Below are positions 47,210 through 60,449 of a DNA stretch of 64,000 nt, piece after piece (position 1 is the first letter of the stretch; the number at the start of each line of letters is the position of its first letter). A model generated the notes under the pieces. It saw only the letters and a list, made by a program, of their open reading frames with translations. It was not told where the DNA came from and made no database searches. A program made the position numbers and the translations under genes. The DNA is taken from the NCBI GenBank assembly GCA_964017045.1, contig OZ024798.1, forward strand, positions 14,154,724 to 14,218,723, read 5' to 3'. The DNA comes from Omphiscola glabra (lineage: Eukaryota > Mollusca > Gastropoda > Lymnaeidae).

Positions 47210-47215
47210 AATAAA
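47210..47215 (+). terminator. Candidate polyadenylation signal AATAAA of paralogue B
   Basis: First AATAAA found downstream of the stop codon, about 840 bases past it, and followed by AT-rich sequence. A minisatellite (46796-47115) would then lie inside the 3' UTR. Confidence 0.4.
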
Positions 47216-47521
47216 AATAAAAATTTTCACGAGAAAGTTGAAACTTTTGTTGATTGTCTGCTTATGGGGGAAAATTATAACACCCCTTTATAATATAATA
47301 TAGTTGCGTTGTTGTTTAGCTGCTTGTACTTTAGGGAAGTTAGGTTGTGGGTGGGGGGGAGAAGTTCTACAACACTTGTGAATCCAATAATGGAAAAGAA
47401 AAGCTTTTGTTAGGTCCGAATGGAAGGAAGTAGTGAGGCAGGCCAAAGCCCTACATGGTAGTTTCTACTTCCTTTTTGGATTTTGACATTGCTATTTTAA
47501 ATTGTAATGCTCACCTTCCAG

Positions 47522-47611
47522 ATTCTGAAAGATAGCTTCCCTTGGACGAAAAACTCAAAACCAGACAAACAGAACCTGAGAAAGATGGCCGATGGACCCA
47601 TTTGGCCATAA
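47522..47611 (+). pseudogene. Orphan last exon of a duplicated acyl-CoA synthetase
   Basis: After a good acceptor (ttccag) the sequence reads ILKDSFPWTKNSKPDKQNLR, nearly identical to the last exon of the intact gene (61217-61324: [20 protein letters not shown]). The similarity then shifts frame and stops early: the intact copy ends [14 protein letters not shown], this one MADGPIWP. I find no upstream companion exons between 46369 and 47521. It is best read as the remnant of a tandem duplicate that lost the rest of its gene, including a visible frameshift. A live alternative terminal exon is unlikely because it lies upstream of exon 1. Confidence 0.8.
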
Positions 47612-48839
47612 TTGAAAGGAAGTCTGAAAACATTCCTTTTACTTCTTAAAATTACATTTCACTTGTCAAAACTATATTTTATTTGCGAAAGCTACCTATT
47701 ACGCCAGTTCTAGGTATGCAACGCTTAAATTTTGAATATAATCCATTTTTGACTAATTCTATAATAAATTACATCAACAAACATAATTGTGCATAACGTT
47801 TTTTTTTTTTAATTCCCCAAGCTGCTACCCCCCCCCCCCCCAAACCCAACCACCAACAAAAAACAAGACAATAAAACAACAATCATTTGTCAATTAGTTT
47901 TTCAAGATATTTAGATTCTTTTAATAGGTACAGAGTTGTGGTGTACGCAGTGCCAGCCTAGATGGTGATTTGCTTTTAAAAGTATCCTACCCTAAAAAGA
48001 GAAGGTGACCATAGAAAAATTCACGCTGGCGCTGCAGTCAATCCTTTCGGTAGTCCTAACACCTGAACTGAAAAAAGCCAGATCAATCCATTATAAATCT
48101 AAATCAAGGCGGTGCTTAAGTAAATCCTTCGGGAAAATTAACACTTGAACTTTAAAGCCCGGCCAATCCATAATAAATATTCAGCGTGTCGCTTTAGTTA
48201 ATCCTTAGGAGACATTAACACTGTGACTTAACATACTGGTGAAACTGTCACTCGTTAAAAAAATGGTATGGTTATTTCAGCTCTCTTCTCGTGACCTAGT
48301 CGCACGTATATAAGGCTTTCTGTGCACAATTAAGACCCATAAGGTTTTGAGACGCTTTTTATTATTGACTACGTGAACGTGATGTTAGGTTTCACTAAAA
48401 AAAAAATTTTTTTTTTTTTTGCACTAACAACGTCGGAGTGACAAACGAATTACATTTCTAATTAATTTAATGGAAAGGCCTTAACGACATCGATTTTTTG
48501 AGTCATTTGTGTTGCATCGTAAGAAAGTGGAAATAATCAGGTAAGGCTTATATATTTTTTAAATATTTATATGCGGCAACATAATGGGAAAATGAGAAAA
48601 CTCATGACATAACACGAGCCATCATCGACAGTTCATAGATGTAAATAAATGTTTGAGAAGAGGTGATGATTTTTCGCAGTATTGATTCTTCTTTTGATAT
48701 TGTAACCTTTTGAGTTTAAATAGTTATTGAATGAACCCGCGACGTCTCGAGAATTATTTAAAAAGGTAAAAGAGTAACTAGCATTTTTTATATTATCTAA
48801 AATTAGAGACAAGCTGAATAATCTAATAGGTTGATATCT

Positions 48840-49520
48840 CCCCCGGGGTTCCGGTCGACAAGTCTGTAGTGGCTTGCCGATTTGGAAGCGCTGGCCACCG
48901 ACCCCCTCGGCGTTAACCCGGGACACATTACCACCATTGCGTGTCCCGCGTGGCAGACAGGGACATGCATGGTAGTTGCTGGAATAAACGGCTCCTACAG
49001 GGCTGCCTTTACAGGGGGAAGAAAAGGCAAACACAGGGTAGGGATCATGATTACAAGTTGCCGTTAAGGGATATGAGGCGATAGGCTGTGGTGGAAACAT
49101 CTGGCCGATGATTCTAAATATGCAGCCCTGAGAAAGCTGCTCCTAGGCAACCGTTTCGTCCCAGCTACTTCGCGAATTAGTTGCGAGGTGGAAGCCCACT
49201 GTAGAGTCCCTCTTAGAGGGCGTCCGATGCTTCCCCGGGATGGGTGGGGGAGATATTAGGACGTTAATTTACGTCCCGGCCCCTAGGAAAGTGGACTGCG
49301 GACGCTTTAAACGCAGCGTCTTCGGTCGACCAGATGTCTCCATCAGCAAACCCGATTGAGCGGTTGCTGGTGGGGACGCTTCACGCCTGGAGAGGTCTCT
49401 GGCTTTCCCCCGCACGGCCGGACGTCGGGGAAACCCGGCACCTGGTAGGTGTGGGTGGGCGCCAGGGAGGGCATAAGGAGCGCGAGCTCGACGGCCCGCT
49501 GACGCCATTTCCTAATGAGA
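48840..49520. repeat. GC-rich dispersed repeat, copy 2 (inverted relative to copy 1)
   Basis: Ends GAGCTCGACGGCCCGCTGAC, mirroring the start of copy 1. The left side is longer than in copy 1 and diverges after the shared GTAGGGATCATGATTACAAG block. Its minus strand has an open stretch from 49100, but I know no such protein. Confidence 0.7.
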
Positions 49521-49706
49521 TATAGTAGGTTGATATAAACCATTCACTTTTACCTATTTCAACAATATCTGGACATTTACTTTCACGCACTTCTCAAAAC
49601 ACACTTCTTAAATACGGAACTGAAATTAAGAAATAATTTTTTTAAAGAAAACATGAAAGTTGCTGTTTTAAGCTAGAATTTTATTTTTGAAAATTTCCAA
49701 GAGAAG

Positions 49707-52700
49707 ATGAGCTTATTAACAAGTGCAAGCGGTGAACTCGACACCATTCCAAAACGTCTGAAATACATGTCAGAGACGTGGCCTGACAGAGAACTGCTGG
49801 TGTTCTATGACGGTGAAAGTCGTCAGGCCTACACCGCTCTGGAGCTCTACACTCTCGCTGGACGGTTTGCCAACAGATTACGTCAGAATGGATTTAGGCA
49901 ACATGACGTCATCGCGAACACACTGCCTAACTCACCGGAACGTGCAGTTACAGACCTGGGTATTTTTATGGCAGGATGCGTCATGATGCATGGGCAGGTA
50001 ATTATCGTGACCTATCTTATCATGGGCAGGTAATTATTGTGACAATTTTAACATGGGCAGGTAATCCTCACGACATTTTCTATCATGGGCAGTAACTGAC
50101 ATGACATGTTTATTTATGGGCAGGCGTTTAACATAAGAGGATAATCGTGGACTGGTAAAGTAAAAAATTATTATCGTTGACAGGCTACTACTAAATCCTG
50201 ACTTGTTTTTCGAGTGCTTTAAAATAATATGACAATCTCGAGGTCTAGTATACATTCTTTGATATTTTATGTTAAACGTGTCTGGTTTATTTGTATGTAA
50301 ATTAGTTGCTTTACTACCTGGATTAAGTGTAATTAAAATTAAGGACAACGCTAAGACACAATAAACTTCTTTAATTCCTGTGGTTATCACAGTAAAAAGT
50401 TCTTCACAAAATATAGTATAGTTTTTATAGGATGTGTGTGATCGCCATAAGACCAAAGCGATCCAAGTAGAAATGGAAAAGTTGAAAAAATTAGTTCCAT
50501 TCATTTATTCAAAACGTTTTAAAATCTGCACTTGATTTGGAATCCTCCAGTGTTTTTTTTTCCTGTCATCTCATAATTTCTCTTTTAGTTCCTACTAAAA
50601 CCATTCCTGGTAACTTCTTCTTCTTCTTAGACCTTTTTTTTTACCCCGTCTGGTCGACTTGTTAATTAAGTAGTTTACTACTGGAGGCGCTACAGTACAT
50701 AGCAATTTAAACAAAACCTTAAAGTTTGGGGGAGGGGGTGGAGGTTAGTGCCCCACCCTGCCCTATCTAAATGACGTCAATGTTTCCATCTCATCTTAAA
50801 CTTAAGCGTCATTGATACACCTGAAAATATTCAAATCACCACCCACGAGAAACAAATTGTGTAATAATCTATATTACACAAAGCCTCCACATTCTTATGT
50901 CATTTAAAAACATATCCCTGATTATTAATATAACAATTAATGAAAAAAAAATTCCTTGATTGTTATATTAACAATCAAAGAATTTTTTAAAGCATTTTTT
51001 TTCAGATAAAATGCTTTACAAATTTAATTGATTGTTAATATAAATGTATTTATAAGTTATGATAACGATACTTTAAAATTTACTACAATAAAAGCGAATA
51101 CATTTTTTTTCTTTTTACACATTTAATTTATTCGATTTCTATCAAATAATAGAAAATCCCTTTCATTTTTAGAATCATTACGTATTTAAATCGCTTCGTT
51201 TCTTTGGCGTTATGGTCAGCCTGTATCATTCTTATTTATATGAGTATTGATCTGTCTTCTGAAAAAAGCTCAAAAACATTAGTCACAAATTTTTGTTTAA
51301 CTGATTAAGGACCCTTTAGATTGTATGGAAATATTTTGTGTAACAAAAAGCTAAAACAAAGAACGAAGGGAAAGTGGTTAGCTATGTCCTACAACTGAAA
51401 ACAACGCGCAAGTGTACTATAAAAGTGTGCTGTCTGCCTTAGGGTGCCGTGTACGTTTCTTTCTCCAGGTGCTGTTAGCGGACGGGTCAGACCTCTTTCA
51501 AAACGCTCGATTGAGCAGGTGTAAGGGGGTCATAGTTTCTGATGACGCCCCTTCGCCAGCGTGGAAGCTTCTCAAACCGTACGTCACAGAAACTTCGGAC
51601 ACGTCGTTCGAAAACTTCATGTACCCTGATGCTCCCGGTCTGACGTCTGCAATTGTAGTCTCGAGACAGTCACGTGGTTATTATAAAAAATCAGAATTCG
51701 CTTGCCGGTATCCTTTTTCGCTTATTTTGACTAAGTTTAATAAGTATTGTCTGGGAAAATAAATTTCCCCCCCTCCCCCCACCAAAAAAAAATGCTGCAA
51801 TTAAGGAGTATGTAATATCCTTGCGAAATAAATGTTATCCATATTAATTTAAACCCAACCAAAGAAAAAGAAAAAAAAATACAATCAAACAATGTATCAA
51901 ATGATATAATATGCTATATTTGTCGACTTTGTTCTTAACTTGCTTACAGTGACACGAAACCTCTGCTAGAAAGCATCAGGCGATGTGATGAGGACATTTG
52001 TGTGGAGGCTGTAAGTCCTGGTGACCTGGCTGTCGTGTTCTGTACGTCCGGCAGCACAGGGTGCTCCAAGCTGGTACCTCGCTCCCATGAGGAAATCATT
52101 CGCATATACGTGATGCTCGATAATGATAATAACCTCACTAACAGAGAGTCCTACACGTTTTACTGTGGTCAGCCTATGGGTGAGATTTCATTTTGTTGAA
52201 TTGTAACGTTTAATGCTTTTAATGGAATATCTATAATCTTTGTATATTGTTTCCTTTAATTACTCGGTCGTGACAAAAAAGTAGATGACAGTGGATTTAG
52301 AAATTGTCAATAAAGGCGAAAGTGGCTGATAAGAGTCAGAAATGTTTCATGACCTTGAAGTAAATGTCATACAAGTAAAATATTGTTTCAATAAATTTGA
52401 AAACGATGAGTTCACAAGAAAGATGAGTTCACGAGAAAGATGAGTTCACAAGAAAGATGAGTTCACGAGAAAGATGAGTTCACGAGAAAGATGTGTTCAC
52501 AAGAAAGATGAGTTCACAAGAAAGATGAGTTCACGAGAAAGATGAGATCACAAGAAAGATGAGTTCACAAGAAAGATGATTTCACAAGATAGATGAGTTC
52601 ACGAGAAAGATGTGTTCACAAGAAAGATGAGTTTACGAGAAAGATGAGTTCACGAGAAAGATGAGTTCACAAGAGAGATGAGTTCACGAGAAAGATGAGT

Positions 52701-54155
52701 TCACGAGAAAGATGAGTTCACGAGAAAGATGAGTTCACAAGAAAGATGAGTTCACAAGAAAGATGATTTCACAAGATAGATGAGTTCACGAGAAAGATGT
52801 GTTCACAAGAAAGATGAGTTCACGAGAAAGATGAGTTCACGAGAAAGATGAGTTCACAAGTAAGATGATTTCACAAGAAATATGAGTTCAAAATAAAGAT
52901 GAGTTCACAAGAGAGATGAGTTCACAAGAAAGATGAGTTCACAAGAGAGATGAGTTCACAAGAAAGATGAGTTCACAAGAAAGATGAGTTCACAAGAAAG
53001 ATGAGTTCACAAGAAAGATGAGTTCACAAGAAAGATGAGTTCACAAGAAAGATGAGTTCACAAGAGAGATGAGTTCACAAGAAAGATGATTTCATAAGAG
53101 AGATGAGTTCACAAGAAAGATGAGTTCAAAATAAAGATGAGTTCACAAGAGAGATGAGTTCACAAGAAAGATGAGTTCACAAGAAAGATGAGTTCACGAG
53201 AGAGATGAGTTCACAAGAAAGATGAGTTCACGAGAGAGATGAGCTCACGAGAAAGATGAGTTCACAAGAGAGATGATTTCACAAGGAAGATGAGTTCACG
53301 AGAAAGATGAGTTCACAAGAGAGATGAGGTTTACATGAAAGATGAGTTCACAAGAAAGATGAGTTTACAAGAAAGATGAGTTTACAATGGTCATGAAATC
53401 TCCATGAACATAAAATATATATTGTGAAATGATTTTTTGTTGTTGTAATAATCCTCCGAAGAAAGATGGTTTGGGTTAAATTAGCTTCTGAAGAATAACA
53501 GCCACTCTTTCTTATGCCGCTTCTATTATACTCCAGGCTGGTTCGGTGGATTTCCAGGCAGTGTGTACTGTTGTGGTGCTACACAGATTCTATTAGATGA
53601 TTACTCCTCCGAAGGCAAACGCAGTCCGTCTGATATACTTGACATGAATCTCAGCGAGAACTGTCAGACGTCGAAGATACAACCTGTACAACTGCAAGCC
53701 CTTCAAGACTTGACCAGGTCCAACGGCGGACTGACCCGTAAACTCAAGTGTCTGTTTGTTGGTGGCCAACAAGTAACAAAGGTAATCTCGTCAGAAATGC
53801 CGTTATCAAAGTAGGCGGTAAAATCGGTGAGCGAAGACACTGTGGTAATTACGAAAGACTTTTAACTAATCAAAGCTTTAAGTATCAATCATTCCCTGTT
53901 ATTATTTCACAAAACTTTGTACACAAAATAAATGTCACTCATTGATACTGATAGATTTTTCATTTGTAACAAGACATAGGTAAATAATATTTCAGCTACG
54001 GAGTTTGAATTTTCACATTTGTATACAACTAGAAATAGCCGCCAGAAAATGTTGTCGGGAAAGCGTGAATTTGCCGTCCACTAAAGCAGTGGTTCTCAAC
54101 CTGTGGGTCGTGACCCCTTTGAGGGTCGCACGACCCTTTCCCAGGCCTGAATACA

Positions 54156-54254
<99 letters not shown>

Positions 54255-57200
54255 ATTGTTTACCTTTCTCAACCCATTAAACAAATCATATTTCATTCGT
54301 TTCCCCATTGAAAAACAGGAAAAACTTGTTTGTGGGTTGGGTGTGGGAGGTGGGGGGGGGCTGGGAAGCTAATAGAATATGTTGTCATTGGCAACGAGTC
54401 TACGTGCCAAGATCCAGCTCGATAGGATGACGGGAAGTGGGTCAATCAGCATTCCATAAGATTGTGCCGCCAAAAAGAAACACACGAACAGAAGCGATTT
54501 TGATATAAAGGATTTACAAAATGATGGTCTCAATAAGCGTTTGTGAAATATATACTTCCGCTTTTTCGATGAGTTACGTTTCCAAAAATTTCAGAGGCAA
54601 GTCTGCAGCATGTTCCAGGTATCTGAGCGAGTTTTCGTCACCTATGTAAGTACAGAGTCGAGCTTCATTTCATCATGCCTGGCTGAAGGTGAGATCACTT
54701 TTTTTTAAAGTCTGTTTGCATTTCATTAAGCGTAAGTACGACCGTTAGTTTGGTTTCTTAAAAATTTTACTAATAATATGATGGCGAATTTTTTTTTTTT
54801 TTTGCGCAGATTTTCAGGGCGCTTTCAATATTAGGAATCTAACATTAGTGTGCGCCCAAAAAAACACAGTTAATGAATCTTCCGCTTAATGAACGCGAAC
54901 GTGCGTTTGTTATCGATGTTGAGGAGCGAGGTACGCTGGGCAGTTTTGATGACAAATGGTTCACTCGACGGAGGAATAGTATTCATAGTCCACCATTATT
55001 TTCGCACGTACGTAAGTGGTCGTTAAAAAGGGGGGGGGGGGGAAGACTTTGAAAAGGGTGGAGGAATGATTCCCAAAGTTTTTTTGTTTTTTTTAAAAAG
55101 GGCGCCAACGAACAAAGTCTCACTCAGGGGCGTCATTACAGGCATTATTAAGAGGGGTGGGGGTGGTGGGCAAAACCAAAACTAGGTCGACGTGTTAAGT
55201 TGTTTATTGCTGAAGGCGCCACAGTACATAGAAATTTAAATAAAACCGTCAGATTCAGGCGGGGTCGGGGTGGGGGGTGGAAATATCCACTCTGCACTAC
55301 CCATATGACGTCCTAGGTTTTGCTATTGTTATGAAATTTCTCTGATCTTAAAGTGTAATGCGTATTATCGGAAAAGGGGTGTGGGGGGGGGGGAGTGTCT
55401 GGTCGACCATGGCATTAAATGTTTCCTCAAAGTATAACGGCTCACACGTGTTCTCCAGCAGATGTTGCACTCGCCCCTACGAAATCTACGAAGATAATCC
55501 TCGGGATAATTTATCAGCGTTTATTTTTTTTTCAGACTTGTCCATCTGTTACATTTCTATATTTTAGAAAAATTATGATCATGCAGTAAAATTCAACCAG
55601 GAATATAAAAAAAAATTCATTGTGCGTATTAATGGAGGGGAGGACTTACAAAATATGGGGGACACATCATTTCACCGTGCGTATTAATGGAGGCGATGAC
55701 TTACAAAATATGGGGGACACATTTTGTCATCGAAATGGGCGAGCGCGTGAGATTAGGGATTGATTTTAGGATAATCAAAGAGGGATGTCAAGGGGCTAGA
55801 ATCCCTGAGAGTCTGTTTTAGTGCCAAGTGGACTATAAGCGTAGGGATACTAAAGGCAAAGGGGGTAGTAGGGAAGGGAAGAGTCAGAGAGAAAGACGCT
55901 GACTGTATCGGAGGTGCGTGTGCAGTTTGTTTTGGCCAGAGGCCGGTTAGTAAATGAGGTTTTTTGGCTAAGTTTTTTAGTAAATGGGGTTCTTTGGCTA
56001 AGTTTGTTGGTAAATGGGGTTTTTTGGCTAAGATTGTTGGTAAATGTTTTTTTTTGGCTAAGTTTGTTGGTAAATGGTTTTTTTGGCTAAGTTTGTTGGT
56101 AAATGGTGTTCTTTGGCTAAGTTTGTTGGTAAATGGGGTTTTTTAGCTAAGTTTTTTGGTGAATGGTGTTCTTTGGCTAAGTTTGTTGGTAAATGGGGTT
56201 CTTTGGCTAAGCTTGTTGACAAACGCTGGTACGTGTTCAAGATGTAGGATTTTCAGTGCGTCTCGTTTGTGTCGCATACTATGAGTTCATAATTTTAGCA
56301 CAAAATAGAAAAATTAAACAAATTCCACCATCTCGGCAGTCAATGTCGTACCCACCTAAAAACCTGGCAATATTGACTTTTATGTTATTGACAAAGCATG
56401 GCTATTAGTGTGACCGGAACTCGAATCTCAAAATGAACTACACATATATTGTATAAGGTCATAAAATGAAGTCATCATGGCCTTTCTAGCCTAAACTCAT
56501 TTGTTCAATTAATTCAAATGTATTGTTCTGCCAGTGAGCGTATTAAATCCAACCTTTCACTCGTCAACCATAATTAATGACAGAAAACACTTATGAAGAC
56601 TACAAATGTGGGAAGCTGGCCAAGGGCGTACAACTTCGAATTGTTAATGAGGAAGGGAGGCAATGCGCTTCAAGTGAGCAAGGAAACATTTATGTTAAAG
56701 GTGAATAGAAATTATTTATTAACCATTTGTATGTTCGTTTAAAGCAGTGATTCCCAAAGTGGTCTATATCGACCCCCAGGGGTCTACGAAAACGTGCAAG
56801 GGGTCTATGGCAGCGGAAAAAAAAAATTGGGGGTCCATGAAATGAAAATGGGGGTCCATGAAATGAAAATTGGGGTCGACGATAGGGGATCTCATGTAAG
56901 CAGGTCAAGACTTCTATTTTGGCATTTTTTAATTTAAATTTAAATAATAAATGTATAAAACTTAACATATTTTTTAAAAAGTTATTCACACTGCACTTCA
57001 CTACCGTTATAAATTTAAATCTTTCAAAGTGAGTAGCACTATACCGCCTGTTACAGTGAGTAGCACTATACCGCCTGTCACAGTGAGTAGCACTATACCG
57101 CCTGTCAAAAATACATTTAATGTTAATGAATTTGCAAAAAATCAATATCAGGTAAGCAGGGGGTCTACCCTAAACCGAAAAACATGGCGAGGGGTCTACG

Positions 57201-58913
57201 AGACAAAAAAGTTTGGGAACCTCTGGTTTAAAGTCATAAACTACGTTGAATCTTTTGTCGTGGATCAACGCATGAGATGGGCAGTTAGTACGGCATCCTG
57301 TCATAGTAGACAGAACTCAGTCCACACAAAAACCATGAAGACCGGAAAGCTTCTCTTTCTTTTTACCTCTTGGACTAACTAAAAAAAAATTAATTGTACC
57401 GCCTTCTCTTGTACTAATGACTTGTAACTGGTCTGTTACCTACTAAATGTTAATTAACTAAACTGCTATAAAAGCGCGAGACAGTGCAGCGTTACTCTTC
57501 ATCACACTATACTATAATTCACATGGAGTATTCACGGTTTACAAATATAAAATAGGTATCCAAAATGGAATTTAAAAAAAGTGTCATGAATTCATATACT
57601 TTATAGTCCAAACAGATGCAAGATGGCTGTTCGGATTAGATGTGAAATAATCTGAACACAATTCTAGATACGAAGCAAGAGCACATACGCCATTCCATTA
57701 TCTCTCAGCTTCCTTCCTCTCTTTCTCTCTCTCCCTCTCTATTCTCTATGCGCATGGCATACAAAATCATCATCATAATACTTAAAATAGCGATAACAAA
57801 ATATTCTTATAAATATAGAGCTGTTGCAAAAATTGCTTATGCATCATGTATGTGAGCTTAACATTGACTGAATCATAATAAGAAATTAAACATGAAAGCC
57901 ATAGACAGAGGCTTACTTTAAAGGGAAAAAAATGACTCTACTGTTTTTTTTTTTCAAGATAAGAATTGGCAATAATCCGTCCTCTAAGTCCCTCCACCGA
58001 AATTACTTTAATTATTATGCATTTAAAGAACTTAAATGTTTTTGAAACTACTAAAATTAACTAAATAAACCACTTTATAATAAAACTACATCTAAATGAC
58101 TTCGTAAACTGCTACCTGAAGGCACACTTGACCTAATAAATAAACCTCTCTATTTAAAATCTGCTTTAAGGAGAGGATGTTTTCAAAGGCTACTACAATC
58201 GCCTCGAGGATCCTGACCCAAACACAGCTAACGCTTTCACTCAAGATAACTGGTTTAAAACGGATGATTTCGGTTATTTGGATGAGGATGAAAACCTTTT
58301 TGTGCTGGGGAGGAACAAGGACGCCATTATCTACGGTTCTGTTGTTTTTCAACCTGTCTGGCTGGAGAAAAAACTCAAGGAACACCCGGATGTGGCCGAG
58401 GCCATTTTGGTTCCGGTTAGTTTATTTTAGACTATGCTCTTCTAAAACAGCGGTTCTCAACCCGTGGGTCGCGACCCGAGGTCGAACCCACGCGTACACG
58501 GGGGGTCGCCTAAGACTATCGGAGAACACAAATTTATGAAGTAGCAACGAAAATAATTTTATTTGTTTTGGGGTCACCACAACATAATAAACTGTATTTA
58601 TGGGGTCGCGGCATTAGGAAGGTTGAGAACCACATTTCTAAGAGATAAATTTATGCAGCTAAGAATACAAAATATACTCTTTCAAAAAGAATATCTACAA
58701 ATTAGGGCAGTAGAGTTATTTCTTTATTTTTAATAATATACAATAATTACTGATGACAATACATACATAAAAATTTAGTCTTGTTATTTTAAAATATTTT
58801 TAATAGATGCATTTCAAAAGTGATAATACTTATAATGCCATTTATGTCAACTGATTGAGAAGCCTGTTATTTATTGACAGCGGCAGTATTGTGTGCACAT
58901 CTCGAGACTAGGA

Positions 58914-58944
<31 letters not shown>

Positions 58945-60396
58945 TTAAAGAACGAGAGCGAGCTAGAGAGAGTTAGAGTTATCTGCCTATATATCTCTCG
59001 ATCTATTCATCTATATACCTATCATCGGTCTATCTATCCCTATATCTTACTATCTATCTATCTATCTATCTGTCTATATATATATATATCTATTTATCTA
59101 TCTATATATCTATATATCTTTATATCTATCAATGCACCCAAATGTCTATCTTTCCGTCTATCTATCTATTTAACTATCCATCATAATATATCTCTCATTC
59201 ATCCATCTTAATCTCACTCTATATATGTATATATTTGTTTATACTTTTAATTGTTTGTTTTTCTCCCCCAGGTGTCTGACCCAGTGACCTATCACAACAT
59301 CTGTGCTTGTATTTTGCCAAGACCTGAAAGTAACCTAACAGCAGATAAAATAAGAGCTTACTGTGAAAGTGTTTCGCTCCCTGATCTTGAATACGTCCCA
59401 CCAAACCCTGGTTATTACATGGTAATGTGTGCCCCTAAACCTTGCTATTCTGTGGTCATAAATGTACCATCACCTGCTACGTATTTGGTAATATTAGCAT
59501 CAAAACATAATTGTATACGTTGTAATAAAGGCACACGAATCTGGGTCATCACGTGGTAATATAATTATAAGCACTTTTGATATTACGGAAACTTTTGTTA
59601 TTTTTAAAATGTTATATACACAAAGAAAATCTGAAATGAAATATAGTTTGAGTGAATAAAGTATATCTAAAGTTTGAATTGACACGAATCAGCTTTTAAT
59701 AATAAAGTTCTATCGTATGGTGTTGATGTATGTATTTCAATTGCTCACAAAGAAATTTTTTCAGTGACTCGCAATGTTCACTGGGCAATGGTGCACCTAA
59801 TTTATCTCGAAATCTCAAGTACAAAGCCCACTAAAGGAACCGGCAACGAGGGCAGTTGCCCTGGGCGCCTGGTGCCATCAACGATCTTGCAAAATAGGAA
59901 AAATTATTTCAAATAGGCGCCATGGAAGGAAAACTAGAAAGTGCAGTAAAAAAATTTGCTGATCCATATGCTCAAAAAAATGTGTCATCGGTAGACTAAT
60001 TGTTCATACTGCGAAAATTCAATTTTAGAAAAACAATACTATTGTTCATTATTTGGTTGGGGGTTTTTTTTAATTGGTATTAAACTCATCAGTACCTAAC
60101 CACTAGTTTTTTCCTTTCACAATTTTTTTTATAAATTATGCTTATAAAGGGCGCCACAGTTAAGCTTGCCCGGGGCACCAACAACCGTAACGCTCGCCCA
60201 GCTCAAGTACTTGTAACAATGGTGTTTGTCAGTTTGTAACTAACAACAGAAGACGCATGCCGAGTAGCTCTCGACATTTTCAAAAGTCATTATGTTTTTA
60301 ATCTTTCGATTTTTCCCTAAGTTTAAAAAGTTATTTTCCGTTTTATTCGACATATATCTGATTCACAGTTGTTTTGTTTGTTTGTTGTTTTTTGGT

Positions 60397-60449
<53 letters not shown>

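Larger units (their letters stand above)
46369..49706. other. Intergenic region between paralogue B and the acyl-CoA synthetase
   Basis: Holds the presumed 3' UTR of paralogue B, a minisatellite, the orphan synthetase exon at 47522 and the GC-rich repeat at 48840-49520. I see no other gene. Confidence 0.7.

Noticed and set aside
48633..49100. 155-codon minus-strand frame (MFPPQPIASYPL...)
   Set aside because: It lies mostly within the GC-rich dispersed repeat and runs into AT-rich unique DNA. No family recognised; kept only as repeat annotation.
54096..54308. Arg/Glu-rich and Ser/Leu-rich frames
   Set aside because: Translations of the (TC)n microsatellite.
54810..54850. Possible extra acyl-CoA synthetase exon ([11 protein letters not shown] after a gcgcag acceptor)
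   Set aside because: The phases of exons 54595-54688 and 56584-56700 join directly and give the expected protein. This segment has no donor with GT in frame and no family similarity.
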